Below are positions 1 through 11,071 of a DNA stretch of 64,000 nt, one piece after another; the first letter of the stretch is position 1, and each line of letters opens with the position of its first letter. The translations under genes were made by a program, and so were the position numbers. The stretch lies in assembly GCA_013416795.1 (NCBI GenBank), contig RQSC01001302.1:4485-68484 (forward strand), read 5' to 3'. The notes under the pieces were generated by a model. It saw only the letters and a list, made by a program, of their open reading frames with translations, was not told where the DNA came from and did no database searches. This DNA comes from Prasinococcaceae sp. CCMP 1430. Lineage: Eukaryota > Prasinodermophyta > Palmophyllophyceae > Prasinococcales > Prasinococcaceae.

Positions 1-249
1 GGCGGGGCGGGGGCGGGGGCGGGGTCAGGGGCGGCGTACCCCGTCCTGCCGCGACGCGGCGCGGAGGGCGCGCACGAGAGCACGCGCGAGGCCGAGCGGC
101 CCGCGCTGTGCGCATCAAACCCGACGGCAGCCGTGTGCACCGAGCGCGGGCGCTTCCTGGCCGCGGGCGGCACTGCCGCCGAGTACGACCGCGAACACAA
201 CGAGCGGTGCTACGAGACGCGGCCGCTCTGGCAGTGCATCTACGCGTAG
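1..249 (+). CDS. C-terminal part of an unidentified protein (5' end outside window)
   Basis: A frame is open from base 1 to a TAG at 247-249, giving 82 residues. It starts with a Gly/Ala-rich stretch and continues as an ordered, Cys-containing tail (four Cys) ending in TRPLWQCIYA. I do not recognise the family. The next start codon on the same strand lies only 26 bases after this stop, which is tight for two separate eukaryotic genes. This could therefore be a last exon, or an upstream exon region of the following antiporter with an unseen intron. Without the upstream sequence it cannot be decided. Confidence 0.35.
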   Translation, partial: GGAGAGAGSGAAYPVLPRRGAEGAHESTREAERPALCASNPTAAVCTERGRFLAAGGTAAEYDREHNERCYETRPLWQCIYA

Positions 250-274
250 CGCGGCCGCGCGCAGGGGACACGCG

Positions 275-2249
275 ATGGCGGTGGCGCACGCGTTCGTGCA
301 GCGTGTGGTCATGAGCGCACCGGCGGCGCTGAGCGCCTGCCTCGCGTTGGCAGCGGCGGTGCTCACGCCCGGCGTGGGCGCCGCGCTCGCTCTTCCGCCG
401 CGCGGGCCGCTGTGGGCGCTCGCCGTCGCGTACGCCGGTGCGCGCGCAGGCGGCGCAGCCGCCGCAGCCGCGCGCGCGCCGCCGCTCGTTGGCATGCTCC
501 TCGCAGGCGCGCTACTACGCAATGCGGCGCCCGCGGCATCCGCGCTGCGTGACGGCATGCCCGCCGCGCTGGCGTCCTTCGCCCGATCGCTCGCCCTCGC
601 CGTCATCCTCGTGCGTGCCGGCCTCGCGCTCGATGCTGGCGCGGTGCGCGCACTCGGTGGCGCGTGCGCGAGGCTCGCCGCGTTGCCCGCACTCGCCGAG
701 GCTGCCGCAGCGGGCGGAGTGGCCTCCGCGCTCTTTGGCATGGACGCTGCGTGGGCCGGCGCGGCGGGCTTCATGCTTGCGGCCATCTCGCCGGCCGTCG
801 TCGTGCCGGGTGCGCTTGCGCTCGCCGCCGAAGGCTACGGCGGCCGCGCGGATGGCGGCGACGTGCTCGCACTCGTTACGGCGGCCACGCCGCTCGACGA
901 CGCGCTCGCCATTGCAGGCTTTGGCACGTGCCTCGCACTCTCGAGCGCCGGCGCGGGCGGCGGAGCGGCCGCGGCCGCGCTCGCGCCTGCAAAGTTGCTC
1001 GCGGGCATCGCCTCAGGGATCGCGCTCGGCGGGGCGGTCGCACTCGCGCTGCCGCCCGACGGTGAAAGTGACAGCGTTGGCACCGACCGACCGGCAGAAG
1101 CAGCAGTAGGGGGATGGCGAGCGCGCTCGCGTGCGCTTGCGTGCGCCGCGCTGCACGGGGCGCGCGCCGCTCGCGGCGACGAGGTGGCGTCGCCGTCGGC
1201 GTTGGCGTCGGCGCGGTGCGCGCTGCTGTCTCTCGCCGCGCTGGCAGGAGTGCTCGCCAGCGCCGAGCTCGACTTTGGCGGCGCTGGCGCGCTTGCCGCG
1301 CTCGCGGCGGCCGTCGTCGCCTCGGCCGCGTGGGGCGGCGCCGCGAGCGACCCCACGCGCGCCGTCGCTGCACGCGCCGCCGCGCTGTGGAACGGTGCCG
1401 TCGGACCTTTGCTCTTCGGACTCGTAGGCGCCAGCGTCGACGTGGGCGTCCTCGATGGGACGACGGTTGCGCGCGGGCTCGCCGTGCTCGNCTCCGCCGC
1501 TGGCCCTTCCCGCCCGCTCGTACATGGCGGCCGTCGCCGCCTCGGCCGCGTGGGGCGGCGCCGCGAGCGACCCCACGCGCGCCGTCGCTGCACGCGCCGC
1601 CGCGCTGTGGAACGGTGCCGTCGGACCTTTGCTCTTCGGACTCGTAGGCGCCAGCGTCGACGTGGGCGTCCTCGATGGGACGACGGTTGCGCGCGGGCTC
1701 GCCGTGCTCGCCGTGGGCGCCGCCACGCGCTTTGGCGCCGTGATGCTCGCGACGACGCGGGCGCGCCTGTCTTCCCGGGAGCGCCTCTTCGTTGCCCTCG
1801 CGTGGATCCCAAAGGTGCGCGCGCGCGCGAGCGACTTGCCGTGCGAAAAGCACCAGAGGCTCTCTGCGCGGCACTGACAGGTTCTCGCCACCACCGACGC
1901 ACCCATCGTGCAGGCGACCGTGCAAGCCGCGGTCGGCGGCGCGGCGCTTGAGGCCGCGCGCGACATGGCAGAGAGGGCCGTGGCGAGGGGTGATGCGACC
2001 GCTGTTGTCGTCGCCGAGCGCGCCGAGGAGCTCGGCCTCGTCCTGCTCCAGCTATCAGTCCTGGCCATCGTGCTCACCGCACCTGTGGGCGCAATTGCCA
2101 TCGCCGTGGGTGGGCCCAGGTTGCTGGAGCAGAAAGGGAGCGGCTGCGACGACGAAGAGGTGGGCGGGGCCACTGAGATCACAGCAAAATGCGACAGCGA
2201 CGGTGCCCGCGAGGACGGCTCCACCACATCCAGCGCGGAGCGGCTGTAG
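275..2249 (+). CDS. SLC9B/NHA-type sodium/proton antiporter
   Basis: This is a multi-span cation/proton antiporter of the CPA2/SLC9B (NHA) family, expected to exchange Na+ or Li+ for H+ across an organelle or plasma membrane. Visible family motifs in order are PPLVGMLLAG..LRN, LAVILVRAGLALDA, GFMLAAISPAVVVPGAL, a DD pair in TPLDDALAI (the ion-binding aspartates of this family), and ALAWIPK joined to ATVQAAVGGAAL. That junction defines an intron at 1815-1913 (GTGCGC to GCAG), phase 0. The first exon runs from the ATG at 275 to 1814 and the second from 1914 to the TAG at 2247-2249. The frame breaks at the N at 1491, where about 186 bases are repeated. Dropping one copy (220 bases) restores one continuous frame, so the break is most likely an assembly artefact. 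Confidence 0.82.
1305..1710 (+). repeat. Near-identical direct duplication flanking an N (likely contig-overlap artefact)
   Basis: Bases about 1305-1490 recur at about 1525-1710, offset 220, with one visible T/C difference near the left edge. The first copy ends exactly at the N (1491). The 33 bases between the N and the second copy do not match the antiporter reading frame on either side. Both copies encode the same stretch from SAAWGGAASDP to GLAVL. Confidence 0.85.
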
Positions 2250-2478
2250 CAAACGATGGCGACCAGAGAGTGGGAAACGGCGCCTTGGGCCGGCGAGCTA
2301 GCTCGCGTCGACGAAATGACCAAACTCCCACGTGGCTCTGGGTCGCGAGAATGCCCACGCTCGCGCTCTGATCTGGGCAGCCTGCGTGTGTACAAACATC
2401 ACATGTTGATTACATACTGTACATACAGCCCATTGTACAACGCGCAAGACGGCGCTCCACACGCGCGCATGCTGGCGC

Positions 2479-3788
2479 TCACGCCGCCCATAGGCTAGGG
2501 ACCTCGACGATGACACAATCGTCGGGCAGCTGCGCGCGTAGTTCCGCACCGAGCTGGCAGCCGACGGAGACGGCGGCAACCAGCGACACGCGCTCCTGGT
2601 CACACAGCGCGGCGAGCGACCGCCCCACAGACGATGGCGAGCCTCCGCCCGCCGACTCTGCGTGGGGCACGATTGGTGCGGCGACACGCGCACCCAGCGA
2701 GCTTTGCGACAGGTGGGACGGGGTCTGCGGCGAGTCCACGCTGCCACCGCTTTGCAGCTGATACGGCCAGAGCGCGGAGGCGGCATACGAGAACCCCCTG
2801 CCTGTGGCAATAGCCGCTACCGGTGCGGCGGCCGCCACAGCGCGCGCCAACGCGCCCGCTGCCACGCCAGCAGCCATGCCACCCGCCGAGACCGCCGAGC
2901 TCGCGGCAGCGCCTGACATTCCGGCGGCCGCGTGCAGGACGGTGGCGGCCCTTCCCGCACCCGAATACCTACAGGCAGCGCATTGCGGCAGTGTCAGCAG
3001 CAACGACTGCATTCGAAGCGGATGCCTTCACACGCGGCGCACCGCACGTACTCTGCAAATGCCCCCACGGCCATGCCAGTCGCGTCTGCCGTGAGTTTCA
3101 CGGCCGTTGCCGTCGCCGCAGCAGCTGCGCTCGCCGACGCGCTCGCCGTCGCCGCTGCCGCCTCAACTGAGAGTGCCGCTGCAGCGCCGAGCGCCGTCGA
3201 CGCCGCGGCAGTGGCTGCGGAGCGCGCTGCTGCACTCGTGCTCGTAGGCACGGGCGCCATGAGCGCACGCGGCCGCGAGCCGTTCGCGACGGCCTTGCAC
3301 GGGCTTGCCCCACGCGAGTCGTCGAGCGTGACTGTGCGGCACGCTGTGGACTGCGGCAGCTCGCTCGTAGTCACACACTCTCCCTCAGTTTCCGCGCCCC
3401 CGCTAAACAGCGAGGAGAGCTCCGAGCCGCTTGTTCCAGCAGGCCCGGCGCTCGCACGCACAGAGGCCACATCACCGCCGTCACTGCCCCCGCCAAGGCT
3501 GCTGCTGCTGTCCCCGCTGCGCTCGCCCACGTCGCGCCGCAGCCAAAGCGGAGCGGCGCCGAGCGCGGCCAGCGCCGCGGCCACGCGCCGCGCACCGGCG
3601 CACCCCACAACTACCACGCCACCCCCGCGCAGAGCAGCGCCGCCCGCAGGCGACAGGAAGGCAGGCAGCAGCTCCGCGAGCGCGCGCTGCGCGCACGCGA
3701 GCTCGGCCTCCAGGTGTGCTGCCTCCCCTCCCGCCTCCCCGTCGGCGCTTGCTCGCCGGCGCGGCTGCTCAGCCGGCGCCTCGGGCAC
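2479..3788 (-). CDS. Hypothetical Ala/Ser-rich protein with CxxC zinc-ribbon-like motif, frame broken
   Basis: Two overlapping minus-strand frames appear to be halves of one protein. The upstream half (3788 to 2994) has a short Rossmann-like hydrophobic strand (GGGVVVVGCAGARRVAAAL), a long low-complexity Ala/Ser region, then YVRCAACEGIRFECSRCC before a stop. The next frame begins at 3012 with LPQCAACRYSGAGR and ends at 2479. Together they give C-x2-C-xG...C-x2-C...C-x2-C-xYSGAG, a plausible zinc-binding ribbon loosely like DnaJ-type CxxCxG modules. The overlap is too short for an intron, so a one-base error or real frameshift near 2995-3010 is the simplest reading. No ATG is visible (the frame opens at a GTG), so the 5' exon is unknown. 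The opposite strand is also open here. Confidence 0.33.
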
Positions 3789-3832
3789 GGCCGCACGCGG
3801 TACACGCGCGGCCGGGCCGCAAGCGGCGAGCT

Positions 3833-3932
3833 ATGCAGCAGACGCTGGACATGCTCATTCAGCTGAGCAGCCCGATGGACGACTGGTATGACTCCGACGG
3901 TCCCGACGAGTACTTCGAGAATGCTGAGGCCG
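3833..3932 (+). CDS. Short orphan exon candidate cut by an N
   Basis: From an ATG at 3833 the plus frame reads MQQTLDMLIQL followed by an acidic run with DDWYDSDGPDEYFENAEA, then meets the N at 3933. Codon choice is typical of the real genes here and the peptide is compositionally balanced, unlike the Ala/Arg-rich shadow frames around it. It may be the first or an internal exon of a gene whose remainder was lost at the join. No acceptor or donor can be fixed, and the minus strand is open too. Confidence 0.25.
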
Positions 3933-3966
3933 NGCCGGTGGCGCCGCAGAGCGCTGGCGGCGCCGC

Positions 3967-4773
3967 ATGTGGACGCCGCGCGACAGGTGGCACGCGCACG
4001 CCCTCCTCGGCGGTGCGTCGGTGGCCTCCGCGGGTGCGGTGTGCGCTGCGTGGGCGTGGGCGGACGCCGCGGCACTGCTTGCGCTCCCGCCGGCGCTGCC
4101 GCAGGCCGTTGAGCTGGAGGCGCCTCTCTCGCTCGTATCGCTGTCAACGGGACTGCTCTGCGCCGCTGCCGGCGCACCGCTGTGCCGCACGGCGCGCAAG
4201 GCCGAGCTCTCCGCGCGGTCGGCAGCGCTGCTCACGGCTCTGTCGCTCGAGGGCGCACGGCTACTTCCTGGCGCCGCGGGCGCCTCCTTCGCCGCCGCGG
4301 ACGGCTGGATTATGTATGCAGCGGCGCTTCCGCTCGTGTGGCAGTGCGCGACGAGCGCGTACATCATCGCAAGGGCTGGCGAGACGGGCGACGACCGCCG
4401 CGCAGCCATCGGGGTGCTTGCCGGCGTCGCGCTGCTGGCGCTGCAGCTGCTGCCGATTGCGTACGCGGCGGGGCTCTCCCCGGGGGCGTCGGTCGACGCC
4501 GTGCGCGCGGCGCGCCCGGGGCTCGCGGAGACGTGGCTGCACGGCTCGGTGGGCGCCGCGGGGGTCGTCGGCTGGAGCACGCTGGGCGCGTCGGCGCGCT
4601 CGCGCGGCGTTATCGGCGATGCCGACTTCCTCGCCGGCTTCGTCCTTCGCCCGTCGGCGGCTTGGCTGGCGCTCTTTGCGCTCGACTGCGCCGCGAGGTG
4701 CCCGTGGAGCTCCGCGGGCGAGTACCTCGCGACGGCCGCAGGCGCCCTGTCGGGATCCCTGCCGCCGCTGTGA
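3967..4773 (+). CDS. Polytopic membrane protein of unknown function
   Basis: The frame encodes 268 residues from the ATG at 3967 and is also open back to base 3934, directly after an N, so the N-terminus may be incomplete. There are about six hydrophobic segments, for example GGASVASAGAVCAAWAWA, SLVSLSTGLLCAAAGAPL, DGWIMYAAALPLVWQCA, IGVLAGVALLALQLLPIAY, and two near the C-terminus. Conserved-looking polar patches lie between them (YIIARAGETGDDRR, AETWLHGSVG). I do not recognise the family. It is followed by an AT-richer spacer. Confidence 0.55.
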   Translation: MWTPRDRWHAHALLGGASVASAGAVCAAWAWADAAALLALPPALPQAVELEAPLSLVSLSTGLLCAAAGAPLCRTARKAELSARSAALLTALSLEGARLLPGAAGASFAAADGWIMYAAALPLVWQCATSAYIIARAGETGDDRRAAIGVLAGVALLALQLLPIAYAAGLSPGASVDAVRAARPGLAETWLHGSVGAAGVVGWSTLGASARSRGVIGDADFLAGFVLRPSAAWLALFALDCAARCPWSSAGEYLATAAGALSGSLPPL

Positions 4774-5360
4774 GCCCGTGGGGCACTGCAGGCGAGCACG
4801 TCACGCGCGCCACCACGGCCGCCGGCGCCGTGTCGGGGGATCCCCCTGCCGCCGCCCGCAGAGCACCCGCGCGCGCCTGCGTGCATTTTGACATACACAT
4901 TAAACCCTAATACGTTAACCTCAAAACCCACACCCAAAGCCGCGCAGTTTTTTCTTTTCGCGCGAATTTCAATCGCAAAATCTTTTTTTTATAGCCGCCC
5001 GGCCGAGATCTCGGGGATCCCCGCGGCGCGCCGGCGCTGGGTTCCATGCGCGTCCGGCGCTCTCCCGTGGTTTATCACATGTGTTTAAACCACATAATGG
5101 ATTCAACTGTACATGGATTCCATCTTTCAAAATGGAACCCATCCCTTATCCACTTCCTACAGGGCGCGCACGCGAGCGCCAGGCGGGCGAGATTGGGGGG
5201 TGGGGGCGGCGGGGCGGCGCGCTGNGCGCAGCGGTTGTGCGCCGCAGCCTGCCGCCTGGTGCAGGCGGCGAGGTCTCTGGGGACCTGAGAGGCTCGGGGA
5301 CAGCGCTCGATGGTCGCTGACCCTCGCGCGTGGGCGCGCCCGCGCATACGCGCCCAACAG
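4774..5360. other. Intergenic spacer with AT-rich island and an N
   Basis: About 4890-5165 is markedly AT-richer than its surroundings, with TTAAACCCTAATACG near 4903, a T-run near 4984-4990 and a GTTTAAAC palindrome near 5083. An N lies at 5225. The missing 5' exon(s) of the UROD gene may belong in that gap. No coding frame here matches a known protein. Confidence 0.5.
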
Positions 5361-6344
5361 GACCCGCGCGACGTGACTGAGGTGACCATGCAGCCCGTCC
5401 GCCGCTACGACATCGACGCGGCCATCCTGTTTTCGGACATCCTCGTGGTCGCGGAGGCCCTCGGCACGCGCGTCGAGATGCCCGGCGGCGTGGGCATCCA
5501 GGTGCCCGAGCCGCTGCTCTCGCCAGCCGACATGTCTAAGATTGCCATGGACGGCGTGGACGTGCGGGACAAGCTGGGCTATGTGGTCGAGTCCGTCGAG
5601 AGCATCGTGGGCGCCATCGCCGCCGAGGGGCGCGGCGTGCCGCTCATCGGCTTCAGCGCGGCGCCCTGGACGCTCTTCTACTACATGGTGGGCGGATACG
5701 GCGCGCGCAACACGGACGCGGGGATGCGCTGGCTGCGCGAGTACCCGGCGGACGCGAAGATGCTCATGGAGGTGCTCACCGTCACCGTCATTGAGTACCT
5801 CGACGAGCAGGCCAAGGCCGGCGCCGAGATGCTGCAGGTGTTCGAGGCGATGGGCAAGCACATCACGCCCGAGGCCTTTGACGACTTCGCGCTCCCCTAC
5901 CTGCAGCGCATCGCCGCGGAGATGAAGGAGCGCCACCCGGACGTGCCGCTGCTCGTGTTCACACGCGACGCCATGTACGCCAACACGCGCATGCAGGAGG
6001 CCGGCTACGACGTCGTCACGCTGGACCTCTTTGCGGGGCGCGAGGAGACCCGCGCGGCGCTCGCCGCCGAGGCGGCGGCGCGCGGCGCCCCGCCCGCGGC
6101 CGTGCAGGGAAACTTCGACCCCAAGCTGCTGTACATCGAGGGCGGTGCCACGGACGCCGAGCTCGAGGCGGCCGTGCGCGGCATGCTGGGCGACTTCGGC
6201 CCGCAGGGTCTCATCGCCAACCTTGGCGAGGGGCTCAGCGGCAAGGAGGACCCCGCCAAGGTCGACAAGTTCGTCAAGCTCGTGCACAGCGTCTCGGAGG
6301 AGCTCATCGCGGAGATGGGCGCCAAGGCGGGCATCGCCGCCTGA
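5310..6344 (+). CDS. Uroporphyrinogen decarboxylase paralogue, 5' exon missing
   Basis: UROD removes the four acetate carboxyls of uroporphyrinogen III to make coproporphyrinogen III in haem and chlorophyll synthesis, in plastid or cytosol. From 5361 the frame reads [21 protein letters not shown], with [19 protein letters not shown] and a typical C-terminal half. CCCAACAG directly before 5361 looks like a splice acceptor. The normal N-terminal block with the RQAGRY substrate-binding motif is absent, and an in-frame ATG at 5310 would give a truncated enzyme. An N at 5225 may hide the missing exon. The FSD aspartate and the YYMV tyrosine are kept. The serine of the usual FES motif is Ala (QVFEAMG), and the histidine of the usual LGHG is Glu ([12 protein letters not shown]). 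It is therefore a diverged paralogue whose activity is uncertain. Confidence 0.85.
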   Translation: MVADPRAWARPRIRAQQDPRDVTEVTMQPVRRYDIDAAILFSDILVVAEALGTRVEMPGGVGIQVPEPLLSPADMSKIAMDGVDVRDKLGYVVESVESIVGAIAAEGRGVPLIGFSAAPWTLFYYMVGGYGARNTDAGMRWLREYPADAKMLMEVLTVTVIEYLDEQAKAGAEMLQVFEAMGKHITPEAFDDFALPYLQRIAAEMKERHPDVPLLVFTRDAMYANTRMQEAGYDVVTLDLFAGREETRAALAAEAAARGAPPAAVQGNFDPKLLYIEGGATDAELEAAVRGMLGDFGPQGLIANLGEGLSGKEDPAKVDKFVKLVHSVSEELIAEMGAKAGIAA

Positions 6345-7888
6345 GAGGCGCGACGGGGGGGTGAGGGCGGCGGCGGCAGCGCCAGAAAGAGGAGGCGGGC
6401 GCCGCCGCGCGTACATAATTGATTTTGTTGGGCGCAGCGGCGCGCGCGGCAGCGTCGGCGCCGCCAGGGCCAACGCAGGTCCGCCTGGCCCGCAGGCGCG
6501 CGTTTCAGGTGAGGAGGGGTCTCAGTAGTGAGGGTGTGGCGCGGTCTGTACGAGTGGTGGCCCGGTCCGCAGCGCTCCCGCGCGCGCCAGACCAGCCAGG
6601 GGATCGCGATCCCGGCGATTTGCGCGGCCGCGAATTCGCGCGGCGGGACCGCGCCCGCGTCCGACCCAGAATCACATCCGAAACGGGACGCGCGCGCGCC
6701 GCGCGCGCGCGCGCGCGCGGCGTGGGATGTTCGACAGGGGCATGGGATTGGGTGGGGGCATGCGCCCGACCGCCTGGCTGTCGCGCGGCCGGCGTCAATC
6801 AATCATTATTCAATCAAACACGGACAGACGGATGCTCGTTCGTTCGTTCCGCCGGACGGACGGACGGGCGCCGCAACGCAACGCAACGCACCGACGAACC
6901 AACCAATGATGATGCATTGGACTGGACCAAGACACGATGCCATAAAATGAGTCTTTACGGTATGGAATACCCGGGCTTACTTAAGGATGCCCGGGTTTAC
7001 ATAAGCTAAATCCCATCCTAAAGCCGAAATGTCCATGGCCCACTCGAACACCAGCTTAAGGGATAGGGAGGGTGGGATGCTGCGGCGCGCGCTCTAGGGC
7101 ACTCTAAGTCTCCCGTTGGTACGTGAGGAGGCGCGCGGAGGCGCGCTCGCCTGCGCTGTGGCGTCTGCCCCGCGCCCCCCGCTCCCCCCCGGCCGCTCGC
7201 CCGCGCCGGGCCGTGCCCCAGGCGCCGTTCCCCGATCGCGGCGCACGTCGCAAAACAACGGTTGAGATTTGCGTTGTTTCTGCGCTCGTTTCGATTTGTG
7301 AACATCAAATCGCATCCAGAGGCAGGTTACCCGGTCCGGTTCCCCGGCAGAACAGCAAGTCATGACTTCATGCGCACAGCCGCCGCCGCCGCCGTCCCGC
7401 CCGCCCCCGCCAAAAAAACATCACCAGCGCCACGCATTCAGCTTGCACGTGGGGGTCGGCGCCTGCCCTTGGGGAGGCCGGTGGGGCGCGGAGAGAGGGC
7501 GTCTGACATGGCGCGAGCGCCTCGGGAGTCCGCCGGATGCCGCAAGGTTCCGCTCGCTTGGGTGGGTGGGGCGCGTCGGGCGGCGCCGCAGGCGACAACA
7601 AAATCCAAAAACAAAAGTATGAACACACTCGGGGAACAGCGGGCGCCGGCGAAGCGGCGCGGAGGCGCACGGCCCCGCCGGCTCCACCGCACATCTCTTC
7701 ATCAGACTTGGGTGCGAGCGGGCGCGCGCGTCCGCGAAGGGGCGCGGCGGCGCGGGCAAGCGCGACGAAGCGCCCGCATTTGTGATGTCATTGACGAGCG
7801 CCCGGTACGCACGCGCGCGCACGCCCAGGGGGCCGCGCCCAACCCTCCTGGCCCACACTTCGGCGCCCTCGGTGCCGACTCGGGCGCC
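6345..7888. other. Intergenic region without a supported gene
   Basis: The stretch is mostly low-complexity GC-rich sequence with a CG dinucleotide run at about 6689-6720. A tetranucleotide-like patch (CGTTCGTTC, GGACGGACGG, AACGCAACGCAACGC) lies around 6838-6895. A short inverted pattern around CCCGGG lies near 6970-6995. Long frames here translate to Arg/Ala/Pro-rich sequence with no family signature. It presumably holds the promoter and 5' UTR of the gene starting at 7889. Confidence 0.5.
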
Positions 7889-10800
7889 ATGGCGCCCCGC
7901 AGCAAAGGCAACGGCGCGAAGGACACCGAGACGCCCGCCGCGCCGGGGCCGGAGCAAGTGAGCCCAAGCGTGGCTTCGGCCCTGGTGCGTGGCGATGGCG
8001 CGCGGCCGCCCCGCATGCGCCGCAAGCCGGCCCGGACGCCCGTCTGAGGCCGCCGGCCGCAATCCACACGTACCCTTTCCGTGCCCCGCCGCCCCGCCGC
8101 CCGGCCGCTGCGAGCGAGCGAGCGCCCCATACGTCTTCTTCCGGCGCCTCCGGCGCGGCCTCGTTCCTGGCCACCGGCTGACTCTCCCCGCACCGCGACC
8201 ACGCGAATGCGCAGCGCCGCTTCGACACCTTCAAAGGCGACGACGACGAAGCCCTTGCCGCCGAGTTGAAGGACGCGCACGAGACCGCCAGCATGCTCAA
8301 GAACGCGCAGCGGAACGACGGCTCCATCGAGCTGCAAGCCTTCCCCGCGGCGGTCCGAAGCATTCTGGAGGCCTTCGACGTCGACGGCGACGGGAGCGTG
8401 GCACCTGTGGAGCTCGCGCGCGCCGGCGAGCTCTATCAGGCGGAGAAGCAGCGCTCCGGTCGCCTCAAGCAGCTGGCGATCGCCCTCGCGGTTCTGATGG
8501 CCTTCGTGCTGGCGGCCGTCACCGGCCTCACCTTCTCGGTGGTCGAGCTGAGCAAGGAGACCCACACGCGGGAGGACGGCGTGACGTTGGTGGCGGGCAC
8601 TGGTGGCAGCAGCACCGGCACCGTGGCCAAGATGGCGCCCGTCGCGCAGCCGCAGGTCCTGTCGAGCTGGCTGCCCGACGAGGCGTTCGCCACGCTCGAG
8701 ACCTTCAAGGCCACCAGCCCAGGCGGCTCCCACCTCGAGATGGACGTGCTCGGGTGGTACCGCGTGAACGAGACCGACTCGGAATGCAACATGTACGTGA
8801 GCATCGTCACCTACTCGGGCGTCATCCGCCTCAAGGGCGAGGTGATGACCTTCGAGCCGCTGGTTGGCAACGCCTTTGCAGAGGCTGGCTTTGAGGTCGA
8901 CGCCAGCGGCCGCCGCTTGGCGTCGGTGTACGACCTCATTGGCCTCTTCAATTCGATCGAGGAGTGGGTCATGCTCGACCCCTGCGCAGACAATCGGCCG
9001 CCTTCCTTTGGCAGGACCGATTTCGTGATGGAGTACGACGTCGAGTACAAATGCTGGGGAGATGAGTGCACGGACATCGAGGGCCACGCGCACGGCGCGA
9101 TGAATGCCGACGGCACTGCGCTTGTGGTCAGCCACCGCGCCGAGTACGATCTGCACATCGGGGCGGTGCTCGAGTCCTTCACCAACCAAGAGTTCAGGGG
9201 CTACGAGGGTGCGGCGTCGCGTCAGTATATCTACAAGCACGCAGGCGTCGAACTCGAATACCAGCTCACCGACGGCGATGGTACGTTGCTGTGCCTCTCG
9301 GCGCTGCCTCTGGACTCGCTCGCACGGGCGAGCACCCGCACAGCACGGCGCCGCGCCCTCGATGCGTGTGTGCCTGTTCGCGCACCGATCTAACCCCCAT
9401 CGCTCCGACGCCCCCTTGTGCACAGCGTTCTACTGCAAGTCATCCATCGACGAAGAGGCCGTCGCTCGGGCGGCGGAGTCCACGCCGGGAATCGCTGGTG
9501 ATTTCGACGTCTCGAAGGCGGTGCAGGTGTCGCGCAAAGTGGCCGATGATGGGCGCGTCCTCCGCAAGTTCGAGATCGTCGTCGAAGTCGATGCCGTCGA
9601 GTACGCGTTGCTGACGAATGACGGCGACGGACGGAACTTTGACGCAAACCAGACCTTCCTTAACCATACCATCGTCTACATTGACGAGGCCGAGACGGGC
9701 AACCCGGTGGAGTTCCGCCTAACTGAGAATATCACCATGAAGGTGACCAGCTATTTTGAGTACCCTGTCGACCTCAGCAGCCATGCGATGCCCAACTGCG
9801 TCGAATGCAGTGCCTACAAGCCTGAGTGCCCCTCCAAGCTGCCCCAGACAGCGTACCTGTTCGACTTCAAGCGCCACGATCAGGAGGCTGGCATTATCGA
9901 CGCCGAGTTACTACAAGCGTACAGGGACGGTACCTCCGCTGTCATGCCGTACTATGCGAAAGACCTGATCGACGACGTCGTGGAGGGTAGGATCCATCCT
10001 GTTCCGAATGCGACACGGCGCAGGCTCGTCGAGGACACGCTCGACGGCGAGCCCGAGGAGCTCCAGGACCGCGGGCTGGACGTGGCCACTGCGCGCCAGC
10101 CCCGCAAGCGCGCTCGGCGCGCAACCAGCCGACGCGGGAGGAATCTGAGCTTTTTCAAGAAGAAAAAAAAGAAGAAATCAGCATCCCCCTCTGGATCAGA
10201 TGTGAATGTTGGCATCGTCAACGATTATCTTTTCGCAGAAGACCAGGGTTTTGATGATCCCTACCCATTCCCCCCTCCTGTATGCCAGTCAATGTCGTAT
10301 ATTATATGTCCGTGGGACGGCGTCGGCGACGCTCTACTGAACACCGGCGCTGACTTAGTCGGCGACTGGATCGACGAACAAGAGGCCAAGTTCAGCGCCT
10401 CTGGTCAGGACTTTTGGTCGACGGTGGTCGGCACGGCAGGTGACGCACTCACAGACACGATGGAAAACTTTGGTGTTGGAAAGTGCTGGGGAAGTAACCA
10501 CTTGCCCGTTGATCCCGATCCAGAACCAGAAGAAGTTAATCTTGGTCTCGTGAAGCTCGAGATGCAATACTACAAGGGCGCTGCCTGGTGTGGAGTCCAC
10601 AACGTCGATATTTCCGGTGGGCAGTGCCCGTGGGGGGGCGTGGTATTCGCCTCATTCACAGGCAAGACGCCGGCGTTGTGCGGCGTTACGACGTGCAACA
10701 TGAAGCTAGAGGCGGAGCTGGGTTGCAGGTGGGACTTGATGCAAATTTTCAAGAGCAAGGCCCCCGCCCTTGTCAAGCCCTTAGAAAAAGCCGGGGCCCA

Positions 10801-11071
10801 GGCAACGCTCGAGTTCAAGTTGACATACGAGTACCCCGCCAGCCTCGGCCTGGCGGTGGAGGGCGAATTCAAGTTGTTGAAATGGTTCAAGATACCTTTC
10901 ACCAAGAAATATCTTGAAACGGGCATTCACGTCAGCTTCGAAGCAAGCGGCACAATTAACTTGGCTGATCGGTACTTGCAATTGAGGGCCGGTTTCGGCG
11001 GCAGGGCATGCATTGCCGGGATCTGTTTCGGCGTTTCTATCACCTTGGCGTCGCCGGCATTCACTTTTTAG
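7889..11071 (+). CDS. EF-hand, single-span membrane protein with large non-cytosolic domain (paralogue 1)
   Basis: Coding exons 7889-7957, 8215-9280 and 9426-11071 join in frame (introns GTGAGC..GCAG phase 0 and GTACGT..ACAG phase 1) to give 926 residues. A canonical EF-hand loop (DVDGDGSVAPVE, about residues 78-89) precedes one hydrophobic span (about 110-134) and the motif VVELSKETHT. With no signal peptide and a short N-terminus this suggests a type II topology, Ca2+ sensor in the cytosol and about 790 residues outside or in a lumen. Conserved blocks are VLGWYRVN, FEPLVGNAF.EAGFEV, IGLFNSIEEW and DFVMEYDV. A polybasic RKRARR..RR..NLSFFKKKKKKK stretch precedes a Cys-rich C-terminal domain with SGGQCPWGG. 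The gene 3.3 kb downstream is a clear paralogue sharing every block. No named family is recognised, and a Ca2+-responsive surface or vesicle role is only inference. Confidence 0.85.

Noticed and set aside
4000-4937. Long minus-strand frames opposite the membrane protein
   Set aside because: They are Arg/Ser/Pro-rich mirror translations of a GC-rich coding strand with no hydrophobic pattern or motif.
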